DNA of 64,000 bases from Metaphire vulgaris (GCA_018105865.1 CM030834.1:5935257-5999256), one strand, 5' to 3'; positions 10,391-21,827 are shown, counted from the first letter of the stretch. Translations and numbers: made by a program. Notes: generated by a model not told the origin, from the sequence alone.

Positions 10391-10944
10391 TATTTAGAGT
10401 CATCTCCAAAACTACTGAGATTATTGTACTGCATTGCATGGATGTCTGCATGTCAGTACGAATAATGAAATGACCTTGCGAAGGAAAGATTGCCTCCAGT
10501 GTGAGGCAAGGTTAAAAAGGCATTCTCATATTATTCTCCACCATTGGCAGGTTTATAATGGCTCTGAGTAATCAACTTTCATGACTATCAGAACGGACTC
10601 ATGTCACACTAATAATTGTTAGACGAGTGCTGATGAAATGCCCAACACAGTTATAACTTAAACTCAGCAATTTCATTTCAGCAAAGTTAAACTTAATTAT
10701 AACAATCTCCAAGGTCGTCCCGTCATTTAAGTTTTAAAAGTCGTGGATGATGAAAACCGTTGATTTATTCTGCTCATTTAAAATGCTAATTTAAAATAAA
10801 TAATTTAAAGAAAGTCTGTTTGTTATATTCCTATGAAACAGCTATTATATAGGCTTGATAGACTTATTTTGCCTCGCTTCCAAATTTTTTATTTCGAAAT
10901 ATAGATTTTCAATTTCTGCATGTTTTAATTCCATTCTTTCAATC
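10391..10944. other. AT-rich stretch, nothing recognised
   Basis: No open frame, inverted repeat or known-family similarity that I can support. Confidence 0.5.
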
Positions 10945-11085
10945 CTCGAAAAAACTTATCTGGGAAGGACTGCAGGAATTTAGATAATTCTTCTTCAGTC
11001 GCAGGAGTGAAGCATGAAAAATTGGAAGGAGCTTCTGGTGGAGATGGGTGATGTGGAGAGGCAGTTTGATTGGCCGTTGTAGATT
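10945..11085 (-). pseudogene. CR1/L2-type (L2A) ORF2 fragment
   Basis: Minus strand reads PSPPEAPSNFSCFTPATEEE, then LSKFLQSFPDK. This corresponds to the PPPQPPCNLSSFTPTTEEE block just before the RT in the full L2A copy (about 22045-22110). It is a short diverged relic. Confidence 0.65.
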
Positions 11086-11455
11086 TTATATTGGTGCGGA
11101 TCTTAGAGATTTATCCGGAAAAAATTGCTTTGCTTGCTTTTACTGATTGCTTTTACGGTTTTAGGTTTTATTAGGCCTTCTGTATTTGGTACTACCGGTT
11201 TTTAATACAAATGTAGAACACAGAATCTTACAACATTTAGGAGAGACTATTAATTCATCCAGTACTATGCTTGACACTTTTTGTTCCAAGCGAAGAATCT
11301 GACAAACCATCAGAAGAAAGAAGCAGCGTAGTGTCATTTCTATCTACTGAAGTTTATCTAAGGAGCACTGGCGAATTTGTTGTAACCTCTTAATTACTTC
11401 GCTCATGGATACGCTCAAATTATATTAATTGTAAACAAGCCAAGTTATAACCCTT

Positions 11456-11705
11456 GTGAGCATTTGTTGCCTCGATACCAAAACAGCCTCCACAATCGCC
11501 ACTTCAATAGTCCACTCCAAATTAGATTACTGCAATCTCTACTATTATAACCTCCATAAATTTAAATCAATTAAACATGCACTAGTTCGTGTTGCTACTA
11601 AGTCACCAAAGTCTTGCCATATTTATTCTTCAGCCACATGCATTCCTAGTGGACATAGATCACGAACAAGATCTTTTCATTTCGCTCGATCTGCTGCCTA
11701 GTTTA
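11456..11705 (+). pseudogene. CR1/L2-type (L2A) RT thumb fragment
   Basis: Plus strand reads CLDTKTASTIATSIVHSKLD, then YCN and KSPKSCHI. This matches the L2A region LDIKTASTIATSIVHSKLDY at 24775-24835. The fragment is short and is cut at both ends. Confidence 0.75.
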
Positions 11706-12167
11706 CTCTAGATGTATCCATTTTCTTTAGGCTCTGTTTCTAATGATCTTTCCCATTGTGTTTCGCGGTCTTCTTCTTTTTTCCATGGCAGCTCCGTGTC
11801 AGTCTTATGATGTTTTTAGTCGGTTTTCTAAGCCTCTAATGAGTCATCCAATTGTGACCAAATTGTACCGACGGTTGTTACCGTGAGATGATAGTGACCG
11901 TGTGACTATGGGATAGGGACAAATTGACAATAAAGGACATCTATCAAAAACATAAGCACATGTGTTTTAACTTTGACTTAACGTCAAAATCGTTTAAAAC
12001 AAAGTCGAATTTTGCAATAGGCTAACCTAAGACCTAGGCTAAGCTGTTATTTCTTTAAATTCTATTTATTCTCACTTTTGCACACCAGCAACTGTGGATC
12101 ATGTTTTATTTTCTCTGAAAATTCATGACAAGTGTCTTGCAAGTTAAAGTATATGAAAAGTTAATTT

Positions 12168-12659
12168 TTACTTAGTTCGACATCTTTTTCTTTCATTGCG
12201 CCATTTAGATGACATTGCATTAAATATACGTTCACAGTAAGCTGATGTTCCAGGAATTAAAAGCACAAATGAAACAATTATTAAAACATTAACACACTTG
12301 TGATTAGTAGCACTTTTCAAGATCCTGTGCCATTTGCAGCTTGTTGTTTTTCAACCTGTAAATAGTTCAGCGCTCTGAATCAAGCTAAAGCTTGTTTGAA
12401 GAAGTGCAACTTCATCAAATAGGTAATTCATGTTGAAAGTAATTTTGTCTTATAGCATCAAATCCTCTACAATTTCTACAAATGTCTGGTAGTCTGGAAG
12501 ATTACCTAAAAGACTGAGTTTTGACAATTTTCCAAATGTTGAATTTTCACCACCAAAGTCAAATTTTTCTTCCAAATAGGTTATTGCTGAGTCGATACAT
12601 AATTTTAAATCTTTAGTTGCCTCCCAAGCTTCGGTGGTGTAAGAAGTTGGTGAATCTGA
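12168..12659 (-). pseudogene. hAT transposase C-terminal region with stops
   Basis: One minus frame can be followed for about 160 codons with only three internal stops. It contains KLSLLGNLPDYQTFVEIVED, and after two stops VNVLIIVSFVLLIPGTSAYC, then ERIFNAMSSKWRNERKRCRT. The segment with (F)VLxIPGTxAYxER(I/V)F, then KWRNER is the hAT dimerisation signature. The element end probably lies at 12966, where sequence of the type AAAGGACGGTTGGC closes the unit. The left terminus was not found, so the copy is incomplete. The N-terminal BED finger and catalytic region are absent. Confidence 0.78.
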
Positions 12660-12879
12660 TACTCAAAGAATTATTGTTCACATCGTGAGTTAGTGATAAT
12701 CGGTCTCAAACTGCTAAGTTGACCTATCGCTTTTGCAAATTTCAATTGAAAATGTGTGAAATGTGTGGTTTCATGACGTCATTATTCCTGGGATAACGTA
12801 ACTACCGTATATCATTGAATGAATGCCAAACCTTGAAAAAGCGCCAGCCTTGATTTTGGAAAAAAAGAACAAATAGCGT

Positions 12880-12966
12880 CCTTTCTAAATGCTAAAAAGG
12901 ACAAGGACTCAAAAGGTCCATTAAAAGGCTGTCCTTTGAATTAAAGGACGGTTGGCAAAACACTAC
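12880..12966. repeat. Probable right terminus of the hAT remnant
   Basis: A run of AAAAGGACA-type words ends in GGACGGTTGGCAAAACACTA. It resembles the terminal architecture (AGGACA words, then a GTTGCC-type inverted end) of the better defined hAT copies in this window. No matching left end or duplication was found. Confidence 0.45.
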
Positions 12967-13929
12967 TATGGGAGCATGTTTGTCGAGTAGATCGTATAGG
13001 GCAGAGTTATAGTTGTCAATTAGTGATTGGTGACGTTATGATGATTGGGGGTTTGAAGATGGGGTCAGATGTCAATGTCTTCACAAAAGGTGGATATTAT
13101 TATTATTCCAGGACAATTTGCATAGCGTTGTACGCATAGTTTAAAATACCCAAAATCAAAAGCGCTTTGACAACGCTGACATGTCAATGTGAGTCAGAAG
13201 GTGGCGATGTTAAAAATCCACTCTGATGATGGAAAGAACTTTGCTGCCGTGAAGAAGTCCTGTGAAGAAGTGAAGAAGTCCTGTCCTTGAGAAGCCGTCC
13301 TTCAGAGGAAAACTTCAGCCACATAGACATTGCCAACGAGGAACGGAAGATGATGTTACGAGTCCGCGAGTTGTTGATAAGAGTTCTCCACATGGAAGCT
13401 CCAGCGGTGAAATCCTAAAGAAAGCGGTCTTCCGCGAAAGAATAGTTCGTCGTCGAAATCGGCAAATCCGACGAAGATGGAAAATCCAGCGAAGTCCGGA
13501 ACGACAGCCGTAATGATCAGATGGCAAAAAGCAAAATTTTCACGCGGAAGCCAATACGGCTGACGTTGACGCACACCCGACGGACGGCGACTGACTTAAA
13601 CTTTCAGAACGACGTGGAAAGGTGGAGGACGACACGAGACACGTCGGAACCGAAGAGCTGAACGCAGTCCTCGCGAAGATGAAGGCTCGAGAGAAGTCCG
13701 GAACGACAGTCGATCACAGTCGCTTGGCGCTACAACAATAGCCAACATGGCGACGTCCTGCACGAAGCGGTGAGACCGACTCTATGGTTGGCGCCTTCTA
13801 TGTCAGCTAGCATGCGTTTGTGCATGCCATGCTTCGCCGTCGTTCTTCGCAATTTCTGACGTTCCGTGTGTGAATTTTGCGACGAAGATGAGGATTTCTT
13901 CCAGTCCGTCGGTTTTCTGAGGAGTTTTA
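12967..13929. other. Unassigned GC-richer stretch
   Basis: More GC-rich than its surroundings between 13200 and 13760, with several short overlapping minus frames (about 70 codons each). None shows a domain motif that I recognise. It may be part of a decayed mobile element. Confidence 0.35.
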
Positions 13930-14415
13930 GTGTTTGGATATGTCAATTTTATTGAGACGGCAGAATGAGTAGGTACCACAAGGTGGAGGAGGTGGTGGGC
14001 AGACATTTAGGGTAGTGAAAATGGGGAAATGATCAGATGTAGAGCATGTGCTGACTGATCAACAAGGCGATAATGATGAAGAAGATATGGTAAGGTATAA
14101 GATATGGCCAAAAGTCTGAGTTGTAAAGGAAATGTGCTGTGTAAGGTTTGCTTGCGCTAGGAGCTGTTTGAATCGAGTAGAATTTGGGTCGTTGTTCTTG
14201 TCAACACATATGTTGAAATCTCCTTTTTTAAAGAATTCGTGTGGAGTTGCTGCTGCTGACTCGTGCTGAGTCTAGAAAGGTAGTGAATTTATCGAGTAAT
14301 TTTCCAAAATGAGTTGAATATTTTGATGATAATGGAGGACGGTGAGCATTGAAAACGGTTTATTTCGTGTGCGGGAGTTTTAGAGTAACTAATGGACATT
14401 CAAATTATGAAAATT
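13930..14415 (-). pseudogene. CR1/L2-type (L2A) endonuclease fragment
   Basis: The minus strand gives parts of an APE endonuclease in order: HRPPLSSKYSTHFGKLLDKF, then GDFNICVDKNNDPNSTRFKQ, then TFGHILYLTISSS, then TSDHFPIFT. These align with YRPP, GDFN, TLDLLI and SDHFPI of the full L2A copy at 21120-21430. Frame breaks are present. Only the C-terminal half of the endonuclease remains. Confidence 0.75.
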
Positions 14416-15610
14416 GTGTTAGTCTGTCTGTATCTGCTTACAGCTTTAGGGCTTGACGTGTCCCAAGTTTTTTCTAATTGAAGTGAATTTCTTTGATTTC
14501 TTTCAGCAACTCAAAGAAAGGCCCATCAGAGGAAGGTCCCGAGCTCAGTCGTCATCGTATCTTCAATGAAGGGCATTCAGACCGCACGAATCTCGTCTGC
14601 ATGCCAGTCATTGCCTTGATAATTTTAAGAAGTGTCTTTTTGCAATGATCTGGGTGTCTCACCTTAGTTACTGGCAGTCATCTAATATGAGAATCGAAGA
14701 CATTGATATGTTTTCCTTAATTATCTTCAAATTACTAAGAAGCCATTGATTTGTATGATGCATTTTTCCAACAAAGAAAAGTTGGAAATTTCAAATATTG
14801 CACTAATTGGAAACATACTTATTCAATCGATTGTATTGCGAATGGCCAATAAAATAATTATAATAGAGTTATAATAGAGTTGTTAGATATGGAATTTAAT
14901 GTTGCTCGTTCTTTGCGTCAGGGTCATGTTTCTGACCATGGTCTATGGTCATGTCTTTTGCACCATTCAATTTTTTCACTGCAGGTGTAAAGTTATTGCT
15001 GAACAAGCAGAATGAATTTGTTAGGTTAAAAATTATTATCGGTATGGACTGAAAGTTAGCTTGCTAGTTGCTAATACAACAAACTTGGCGCTACATGGAT
15101 AGCATAAGGCGCAGGCTACATTCGTTTCTGCTTTTAGCGAAGAATGCCTTTCTTTTGTGAGTCATTACTTATTGTAGACTTTGTAGTCACTATTTATCTA
15201 AAGCTACTTGGGTAAACGTGTTCCTATCTGCTTTGCTTGCGATTCCTTAGTTTTTTTATAATGCTTCCAATTACTATGCTGCACAAGCATCGAATTATTT
15301 TCTCTTACATACGCGAACAGATATTTACTCTCCACAAAATCCTCTGACGCTGTATGCTATACTGCATTGATATTTCATTTAAAAGCACCCAGCAAAAAAG
15401 TTGACAAAAATATTTATAATAAAATCAGAAATTTTATCAACTTCAAATACAAGTCGTGTCCATTATTGTATGAAAACATTTTTTAGCAATTTCAAAAACG
15501 CCAAGTGAAAAATATGTCTTTTTCTATGTATGTTTCATATTAATAGCAAAAAGTAATTCGAATTAGATTTAGCTTGGTCAGTTTGCGATTAAAGTTCAAC
15601 TTATTATATA
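14416..15610. other. AT-rich stretch, nothing recognised
   Basis: No supported coding region or repeat. Short homopolymer-rich segments only. Confidence 0.5.
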
Positions 15611-15659
15611 TAGGTCATTAGCATACTAGCGCAAAAAAGAGAAAGAACAGGATGGCGAA

Positions 15660-15706
15660 AGATGTCCCGCGTCTGGTTCGGCCTCGTCTGGTTCGGCCTC
15701 GTCTGG
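15660..15706. repeat. Three tandem 15-bp units (GTCTGGTTCGGCCTC type)
   Basis: The unit GTCTGGTTCGGCCTC occurs about three times in tandem. The same word with its flank (AGGATGGCG upstream) occurs on the other strand at about 38585-38625, so it belongs to a dispersed repeat. Confidence 0.65.
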
Positions 15707-16225
15707 TTGGACGAGGACTTGAGTCCAAAGTACACCGATACGGCAATGATTGAACGCGAACAACGGTGTAGATTTTCAATAGGCTACCCAAAAGCAGCGG
15801 AAGAAGAAGCCCCAGTTGTAGGTTAGGGTGGTGCTTATTTTTGAAGTTTGTAAATATCTTCTTCTTACCCCTCCCCATTTTGTTTGTATATGTAAGAAAA
15901 AAATTCCAGTAAATATCAGCCTTATTGGAGAATATTTTAGAGGTAGCTCAATTACTCTAAAGCTTTGCCGAGATAAATAGCTTCAATGCATACATACTAG
16001 CTTCTAATATAAAAACATTTAAGCTGAGATTTAAGCTGCAAAACAGTGCAAATGTAAAACCTTGGTTGCAGTATTATTTAAATTTAGCACTTTAATAGTG
16101 AGATTGATTGATCATGCAACTTCATCACGAATCAGCAGTCACCAGTGGACTAATGTTGCTTGAGACTGCTGACATAATGCATTTCCATTTTCCACAGACA
16201 TGTTTATTGTTTAATTGTTTATATT

Positions 16226-16312
16226 GTGTGCTGACTGCTGACTGTCAGCAGCCAGCAGTCAGCATTGCTGACTCAGCAGTGCTGATGTCAGCTCAATGTT
16301 GGTATAAATAGC
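16226..16312 (+). promoter_or_regulatory. CAGCAGTC/GACTGCTG palindrome array and TATA box upstream of P
   Basis: A cluster of CTGACTGCTG and CAGCAGTCAG words forms a 10-bp perfect inverted repeat around 16228-16261, with further TCAGCA words up to 16290. A TATAAATA box lies at 16303-16310. The first ATG of P is about 136 bp downstream. The order (repeat array, TATA, leader, ATG) is that of a Pol II promoter. The role of the repeats is inferred only. Confidence 0.5.
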
Positions 16313-16445
16313 CACTTAGAATGTGGATGCTGATTTGTTCACAGTACACACATATGATTAGCTGTATAATAGAGTGTTTTAGAAACATTTCTTTAATGCA
16401 CTCGGTTATTACTGCTGTAGTTGCAATCGGTTAATGAAATAGGAA

Positions 16446-17030
16446 ATGGCACTAATTGACACAACTAGATCTCAAAACATAATCTATCTTCTTGGATCTA
16501 CTGTGACTGAACTGACTGGTAGTAAGCTGCCATCTGTACGCATGACACTTGGTTTCTTTCTACATCATTACCTAGAAATGCGTTAAACTATTAGACAGTC
16601 ATCAGCAGCCACTGTCGAAGAAATTGCAAAATTTTGGCACAAAGCAAGACTTCCTATAAGAGATGCACGGAACTGTCAAACTAAACTAGAACGATCATTT
16701 GAAGAGTGGCGTTTGGCGTTTGCTCAAGAAGAGCAAGAAGCCGTCAGTCTCTGAGCCAACAATCAAGAGAGGCTGAGTACACTTTCAGATTAGATGATCT
16801 ATTCGACATTGCCCATGCCGATGCTCTTAGCATGATACAAATAGATGAAGACAGACAGTTCTTGCTACTTCAAAGAGAAAAGGGAGGAAGGGGATCAATG
16901 TCAGGTGTAGATGCAATCTTAGACGCAAAGGAAAAACGATCAGCCAAATGAGACAGGAAGAACTGCTTGCCAGACGCCAGCAAATGGAAGACCTGCAAAA
17001 GAAGGCAGAATGAAAGGGCAGTATTGATAT
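16446..17030 (+). pseudogene. P gene, segment 1 (N terminus), transposase-like
   Basis: Starts MALIDTTRSQNIIYLLG with a KLPSVRMTLGFF block, then after one stop EEIAKFWHKARLPIRDARNC and KLERSFEEW. A +1 frame change leads to LDDLFDIAHADALSMIQIDE, then REKGGRGSM and AKEKRSAK. This is the N-terminal layout of a multi-copy uncharacterised protein family that I recall from Hydra and arthropods. I chose ATG 16446 because it lies downstream of the TATA box and begins the family-like block. The segment has one in-frame stop (codon 47) and two frame changes. It ends at 17030, where the M transposon begins. The coding sequence resumes at 19385. The full P gene is spread over 16446-29110 in five segments. 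Confidence 0.7.
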
Positions 17031-17243
17031 CACTGGTCAACAAATTTTATGCAAGTTTTTGTTTCCTCTACGAATTTTGGTGAAACTAATAGATTTTGAC
17101 TTGCTGAACACAAATATGTAATTAGAATTTCTGTATCACGTAAGGTTTTTAAGAAATCGACAATTTAGCATTTAGTATTGTAACGTCTTCTGCAACATAA
17201 TCCTACAGAAGGATCTAGGCAATAATGACAAGACATGAGAAAA

Positions 17244-18928
17244 TTAGAAATGTTTTCCTGTAGATTTTCGTTTGTGGTCACTGTCCTGTGCTTCACGTAT
17301 CAGTGACCAACAGTAGTCTCCGAGCATAGACGGACTCCACTTTCCCTGGTAGCGTTTCTCGATGCTGGCAATGTCTTTGTGAATTCTTTCACCATGTTCA
17401 TCACTGACGGCGCCGAAATTGTCCGGGAAGAAGTCCAAGTGAGAATGAAGGAAGTGTATCTTCAGTGACATGTTGCATGTAGCAGATTTCCAACTTGTTC
17501 AACATAGTTTGGCGCCTTGTAGTTGCCCAGAAAGTTAGCAACAACATCCCCGAAGGCTGTCCAGGCACCCTGCAGAAGGCCCTCAAAGTGACTGTCCTTG
17601 AGCATCTCTCAAATCTGTGGGCCAACAAAAACGTCTTCTTTTATTTTAGCATCACTGGTGCGTGAAAACCTATGTAGTAAGTATGTAAAGGCTTCACTTT
17701 CTTTGTTCACTGCTTTGACAAAGTTTTTCATTAACCCAAGTTTGATGTGCAAAGGTGGGAGATAAATGTTCTTCGGATCAACGAGAGGATCATGTTTAAC
17801 GTTCTTCTGTCCTAGAACCAAGTCCCTGCGATGTGGCCAGACCTTTCTCTCATAATGTGAATCTCTAGCTCGGCTGTCCCACTCGCAAAGAAAGCAGCAG
17901 TACTTGGTGTAGCCTAGCTGCAGACCGAGTAGAATTGCAACAACTTTCAGATCTCCACATATATTCCAGTTGTGTCTCGAGTATTCTATGTGTTTCAATA
18001 GCAGCTGCATGTTCTCATATGTTTCTTTCATGTAAGCAGCATGTCCAATGGGTACTGAAGGGTATGAATTGCCATTGTGCAGCAAAACAGCCTTTAAACT
18101 TAACAGCGAAGAGTCAACAAAAAGTCGCCATTCGGATGGATTGTGCTTACAGCCGAAAGCAGAAAGCAATCCATCAATGTCAATGCTAAAAGTAAGACTG
18201 TCGATTTTTTTGAAGAATCGAGTCAAGTCTTCATGCCGTTTGCGAAATACTGAAATTTTTGTACCTGGAGAGAGCAGATTCCATCCTTGCAACCTAGATC
18301 CAAGCAATTCTGCTTGATTTTTTGACAAATCTAAGTCTCTGATCAGATCATTGAGCTCTACCTGAGAAATCAAATGGGGATTGCTGGATGTCGATGGCTC
18401 AAACTCTGGGTCTTCCGTAGCTGAATCATCAACTATCTGCAGCATTTCATCTGTCTCTGCATGCTCGTCCTCGTTCTCCAGTGTCCAAAACTCGGGGGTT
18501 TGGAACAGGAAGACTCTCGTCGTGTGGAACTGGTCTCATTGCCGAGGCAAGGTTAGGATACTCAATAGACTTCCTATTCTTTGAAGAAAATCCTGTAACA
18601 ATCGTCATGCAGAAATAGCAATCCGTTACATGATTATTCTGCTCCCTCCATATCATTGGTATGGCGAATGGCATGGACGCTTACCTGCAAGCCAAGCTCA
18701 CAGACTGGTAGCACAAGATGAACAACATATATGAGGTGCCCATACTTTGTCCTGGTCGCCAATTTTGCATCCAAAGTATAACTCATATCCTTTCTTTATG
18801 ATTGCTGTCATACTCCGCTTCTGTGATTTCAACGTAAACTCTCCACAGATGTAGCAGAACGTGTCACTGCTATTGCGACATCGACGCGACATTTCAGAAA
18901 CTTTAATTAAATTAGTTAATATATTCAA
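17244..18928 (-). pseudogene. Gene M: zinc-finger and transposase-like protein, nearly complete
   Basis: The minus-strand product has about 560 codons in four to five open segments. The N terminus (MSRRCRNSSDTFCYICGEF) carries CxxC, a second GC and an HICCSSC motif, a likely zinc-binding domain. A MPFAIPMIWRE...DCYFC block and an acidic linker follow. The main segment (278 codons, 18445-17609) has a CGDLKVVAILLGLQLGY block, then CCFLCEWDSR and LPPLHIKLGLMKNFVKAVNK. The C terminus (17471-17244) reads HFLHSHLDFFPDNFGAVSDE, then RYQGKW and DYCW. An Asp-bearing GDLK block followed by CxxC resembles the Tnp2-type CACTA transposase layout. That is an inference. Frame breaks lie near 18690, 18446, 17610 and 17470. 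Some could be introns, but no clean splice pairs were seen. Confidence 0.72.
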
Positions 18929-19001
18929 TTCACAGCCTTTAACTAAAACAGTTATATCTCATCAAATAGAAAGACTGCAGCTGCTTCCTAGTGCTGCTTG
19001 G

Positions 19002-19011
19002 TATTTATATA
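19002..19011 (-). promoter_or_regulatory. TATA box of gene M
   Basis: Minus strand reads ATATAAATAC, about 75-110 bp upstream of the candidate start codons of M (18928 or the internal Met at 18892, which begins the family-like MSRRC block). It lies inside the CACTA-like element. Confidence 0.5.
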
Positions 19012-19384
19012 GGACTGCATAACCATCGCAACAATACATGCTAGGCATGTAGTCTTGAAGACAGGTTTGGGCGCGTCTGGGCATGTTTGGACATGCCTAA
19101 TTATACTAATTTTTTTAAATCCATGTAGTTAAGTGAGCCAGCAGTGCATATTACATCTGTTATGGCGGTCACATAAGATTCTTGCCTAACCTGAATACCC
19201 ATAACTCAGATAACTCTCGAAAACCACGATTTTAAAATTCTTATAATTTTAAAATTTAAAATAAGCTTTTTCTCAAAAAACTTACGTGATAGGAAAATTT
19301 CAAAATTATTCTTGTAATCAGCATGACAAAATCTACCTGGAACACCAGAAACTGCACAGGAAACAAAAACCTTGTTGACCAGTG

Positions 19385-20024
19385 TATCCAGCACCAGTAG
19401 CAGTGATTACAAAACTGATGAGGCCAGTAGCAGTCACGATACATATGCTGAAACTGAGGAGGGAGCTGTTGGAGGTCGCAGTTATAATAAGACTTCTAAC
19501 AAGAGAAAGAGAGGCAGAAACAGTATTATAACACCAGAACTTGCAGCTGCTCTGGACAGAACGAAAATGTCAGATCGAAAGACGATGCATGTTCTTGTTG
19601 AAACTGCACAGAGCTTAAGTCATAACATTGAAGACCTGGCCCTCAATCGCGACTCGATTCGCCGACAGAGAATGAAACACAGATTTCAGCAAGCAGCGAC
19701 ATTCAAAGCTGAGTTTAAAGGCAATGTGCCACTGGTGATTCACTGGGATGGCAAACTTATTGCTGATTTAACAACCAAGGAACATGTTGACCGACTTCCT
19801 GTGATTGTTTCTGGCAAAGGATTTTCCCAGCTACTGACAGTTGCAAAGCTACCAAGTGTAACTGGAGAGGCGCAAGCCACAGCTATGCTCACGGCAGTGG
19901 AGGACTGGGGCATAGCAAGCAACATTCGGGCAATGTGTTTTGACACAACCAGTTCTAACACTGGACGTCTTGCCGGTGCTTGCGTTCTCCTGGAGCAAAA
20001 AATCGGTAAAGAGCTACTATCACT
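19385..20024 (+). pseudogene. P gene, segment 2 (catalytic region)
   Basis: The open plus frame continues P after the M transposon. A low-complexity Ser-rich linker (STSSSDYKTDEA) is followed by KRKRGRN and a LAAALDRTKMSDRKTMHVL block. Then comes SIRRQRMKHRF, which looks DNA-binding, then VPLVIHWDGKLI, DRLPVIVSGKGF and a MCFDTTSSNTG block, then GACVLLEQKIGKELLSL. The Asp of HWDGK and the Asp of CFDTTSSN sit where the first two acidic residues of an RNase-H-fold transposase would be. The family function is unproven. The coding frame is interrupted at 20024 by a CR1/L2-type insertion and resumes at 26588 with LACRYHVIELV, so the stop seen at 20050 belongs to the insertion. Confidence 0.75.
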
Positions 20025-20445
20025 ATCAGGTTTGGGCAGTGACGCAGACTAGTCGCTTGAGATTTTGTTCTCTTCAGTTTGTTTATTGACTCGACAAATT
20101 CGAATGTTGCTCTTGCGAATTGTTAACATTTTTACTCTTAATTTTTAGCCTGTTTCCTGCAGTTTATGTCGGTATATTTTTTTAAAACCAGTTTAATTTA
20201 ATTTTGCTGGAATTTATGGACTCAGAATCAACATGACCTATTATCGCTCATTTCATTACCGTTACTATTTGTAATTGAATTGAATTGAGGCCTTCTCTTA
20301 GTTTTTACAAATTAAGTTTTTACTCCACACTAATATTGGCTGCACTTTTGACCTCGTGCTGAGCTTGTGAGCCGCTGCATGAGCTGAAAGATAATTTGAC
20401 TTTTCTTCACAACTTTATTTTACTCGTTAATCTCAGCCTGACATC

Positions 20446-21827
20446 ATGACATTATTTCCTCTCTATTTGTTTATTCTAACTGTTCATTTCTTTTCCCCGA
20501 AGCTTGATATACGAAAACCGATTAATCATTGGACCTACCGCACTGCCGTTGATCAATACTCACATTTAAACAAAATTCCTATCTCCTTTTCCTTAACCCT
20601 CCGTTGTTCACATCTTCGTCTTCGCCGTTCGAATTTCCTTCTCACCCGACGCACAGATATCATTATCATCCTTCTTGCTCTTTCAGGCGATATCCACCCA
20701 AATCCCGGACCATCCCAATCACACATGACACTATGCACTCTCAACATCAGATCCCTCACTAATCCTCAACACACACATTCACTACACGAACTTGCTAACA
20801 TAAAATTAGACCCCTTCTTTCCAATGCACATGCTTCACTCCTCAGCCATAGACATAGTTGCACTAACTGAAACCTGGGTATCTCCATCTACAACTGCATG
20901 CCAGTTGATCGAAGCAACCCCACCTGGCTTTTCCCTCTTGAGCTTTCCCCGTTTGAAAAAGTTTACCAACTGCTCTTCTAATCTAGGTGGAGGCACTGCT
21001 TTTCTCATTCGTGATCATATACAAATTAGCAACTCCTCTTCAATGAATTTCTCTTCATTTGAATGCTCATTAGTCACCCTCAATCTTCCTCTCTCAAAAC
21101 TAACTATTTTTAACATTTACCGCCCCCCATTATCATCAAAATACTCAGCCTCATTTGTGACATTTCTTCATGAATTACCTCCTTTTTGGGCTCTGCAGCT
21201 ACAACTCCACATAAATTCTTAATTACTGGCGACTTTAATTTACACGTGGACAAGAGTGATGATCGTAACTCTACCCAATTCATGCAGCTGCTCACACAGA
21301 GAAACCTCACGCAACACATATCTCTTCCAACTCACACTTTTGGACACACTTTAGATCTACTTATCACGTCATCTTCTTCATCATTATCTCCAATCTCAGC
21401 AATTAGCCAAGTCTCTCCATCTGATCATTTTCCCATCTTCACCATTCTAAGTATCTGCTCACCAACTCCTCCACATCGTGGCACCTACTCAGTCCGCCGT
21501 CTCAACAAAATTGACATTGCCTTGTTCTGTGATAACTTTAAGTCATCTGACCTCATTACTAACACCCCTACTACCCTGTCATCACTGATCGATAAATACA
21601 ATTCTGTGCTTTCTGGTCTTCTCAATAAACATGCTCCTATCATCACTAGATCTTTTTCATCTCATAACAGCAAACCCCGGTATAACTCTTTCATTCATGC
21701 TTTCAAGTCATTTCGCACACGTCGTGAGCGAACCTACCATAGAACACATTCTCCATCTGACCTTTTAAATCTTCGTTCCACCACCAACCGCTATCATAAT
21801 CTCCTTACATCTGCCAAAAAGAAGTGA
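20446..21827 (+). pseudogene. L2A ORF2, APE endonuclease domain
   Basis: The first frame (258 codons from ATG 20446) carries LLALSGDIHPNPGPSQ at residues 76-91. It then has CTLNIRSLTN, the DIVALTETW motif, GGGTAFLIRDH and YRPP. A frameshift near 21200 moves the reading to a second frame with ITGDFNLHVDKSDD, TFGHTLDLLIT and SPSDHFPIFT. These are the catalytic and structural motifs of APE-type endonucleases, in order, so the domain is complete apart from the frameshift. A QAKKK-like end near 21827 passes directly into an inverted segment. The enzyme would nick target DNA for target-primed reverse transcription. This copy is inactive because of the frameshift and the downstream damage. Confidence 0.85.

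Larger units (their letters stand above)
17031..19384. mobile_element. CACTA-like DNA transposon carrying gene M
   Basis: Ends are CACTGGTCAACAA (17031-17043) and its reverse complement TTGTTGACCAGTG (19372-19384). The imperfect inverted repeat extends inwards for about 130 bp: shared GTTTTTGTTTCCT, TGGTG, TAGATTTTG, TGCTGA and TATCACGTAAG blocks occur in the same order at both ends. It is flanked by TAT on both sides (17028-17030 and 19385-19387). Termini beginning CACTG with a 3-bp duplication are the pattern of the EnSpm/CACTA superfamily. Removing the element leaves P continuing into the STSSSDYKTDEA stretch. The only gene inside is M on the minus strand. Total length is 2.35 kb. Confidence 0.78.

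Noticed and set aside
13184..13574. Overlapping minus frames of about 70 codons in a GC-richer patch
   Set aside because: No domain signature. GC-rich sequence gives fewer stops by chance.
17935..18317. Plus frames of 84-89 codons
   Set aside because: Antisense to the main M segment, which has family-like motifs on the minus strand.
17031..19384. Gap between P segments as a true intron hosting an antisense gene
   Set aside because: Inverted termini CACTGGTCAACAA with TAT on both sides explain it better as a transposon. No convincing donor-acceptor pair was found at the edges.
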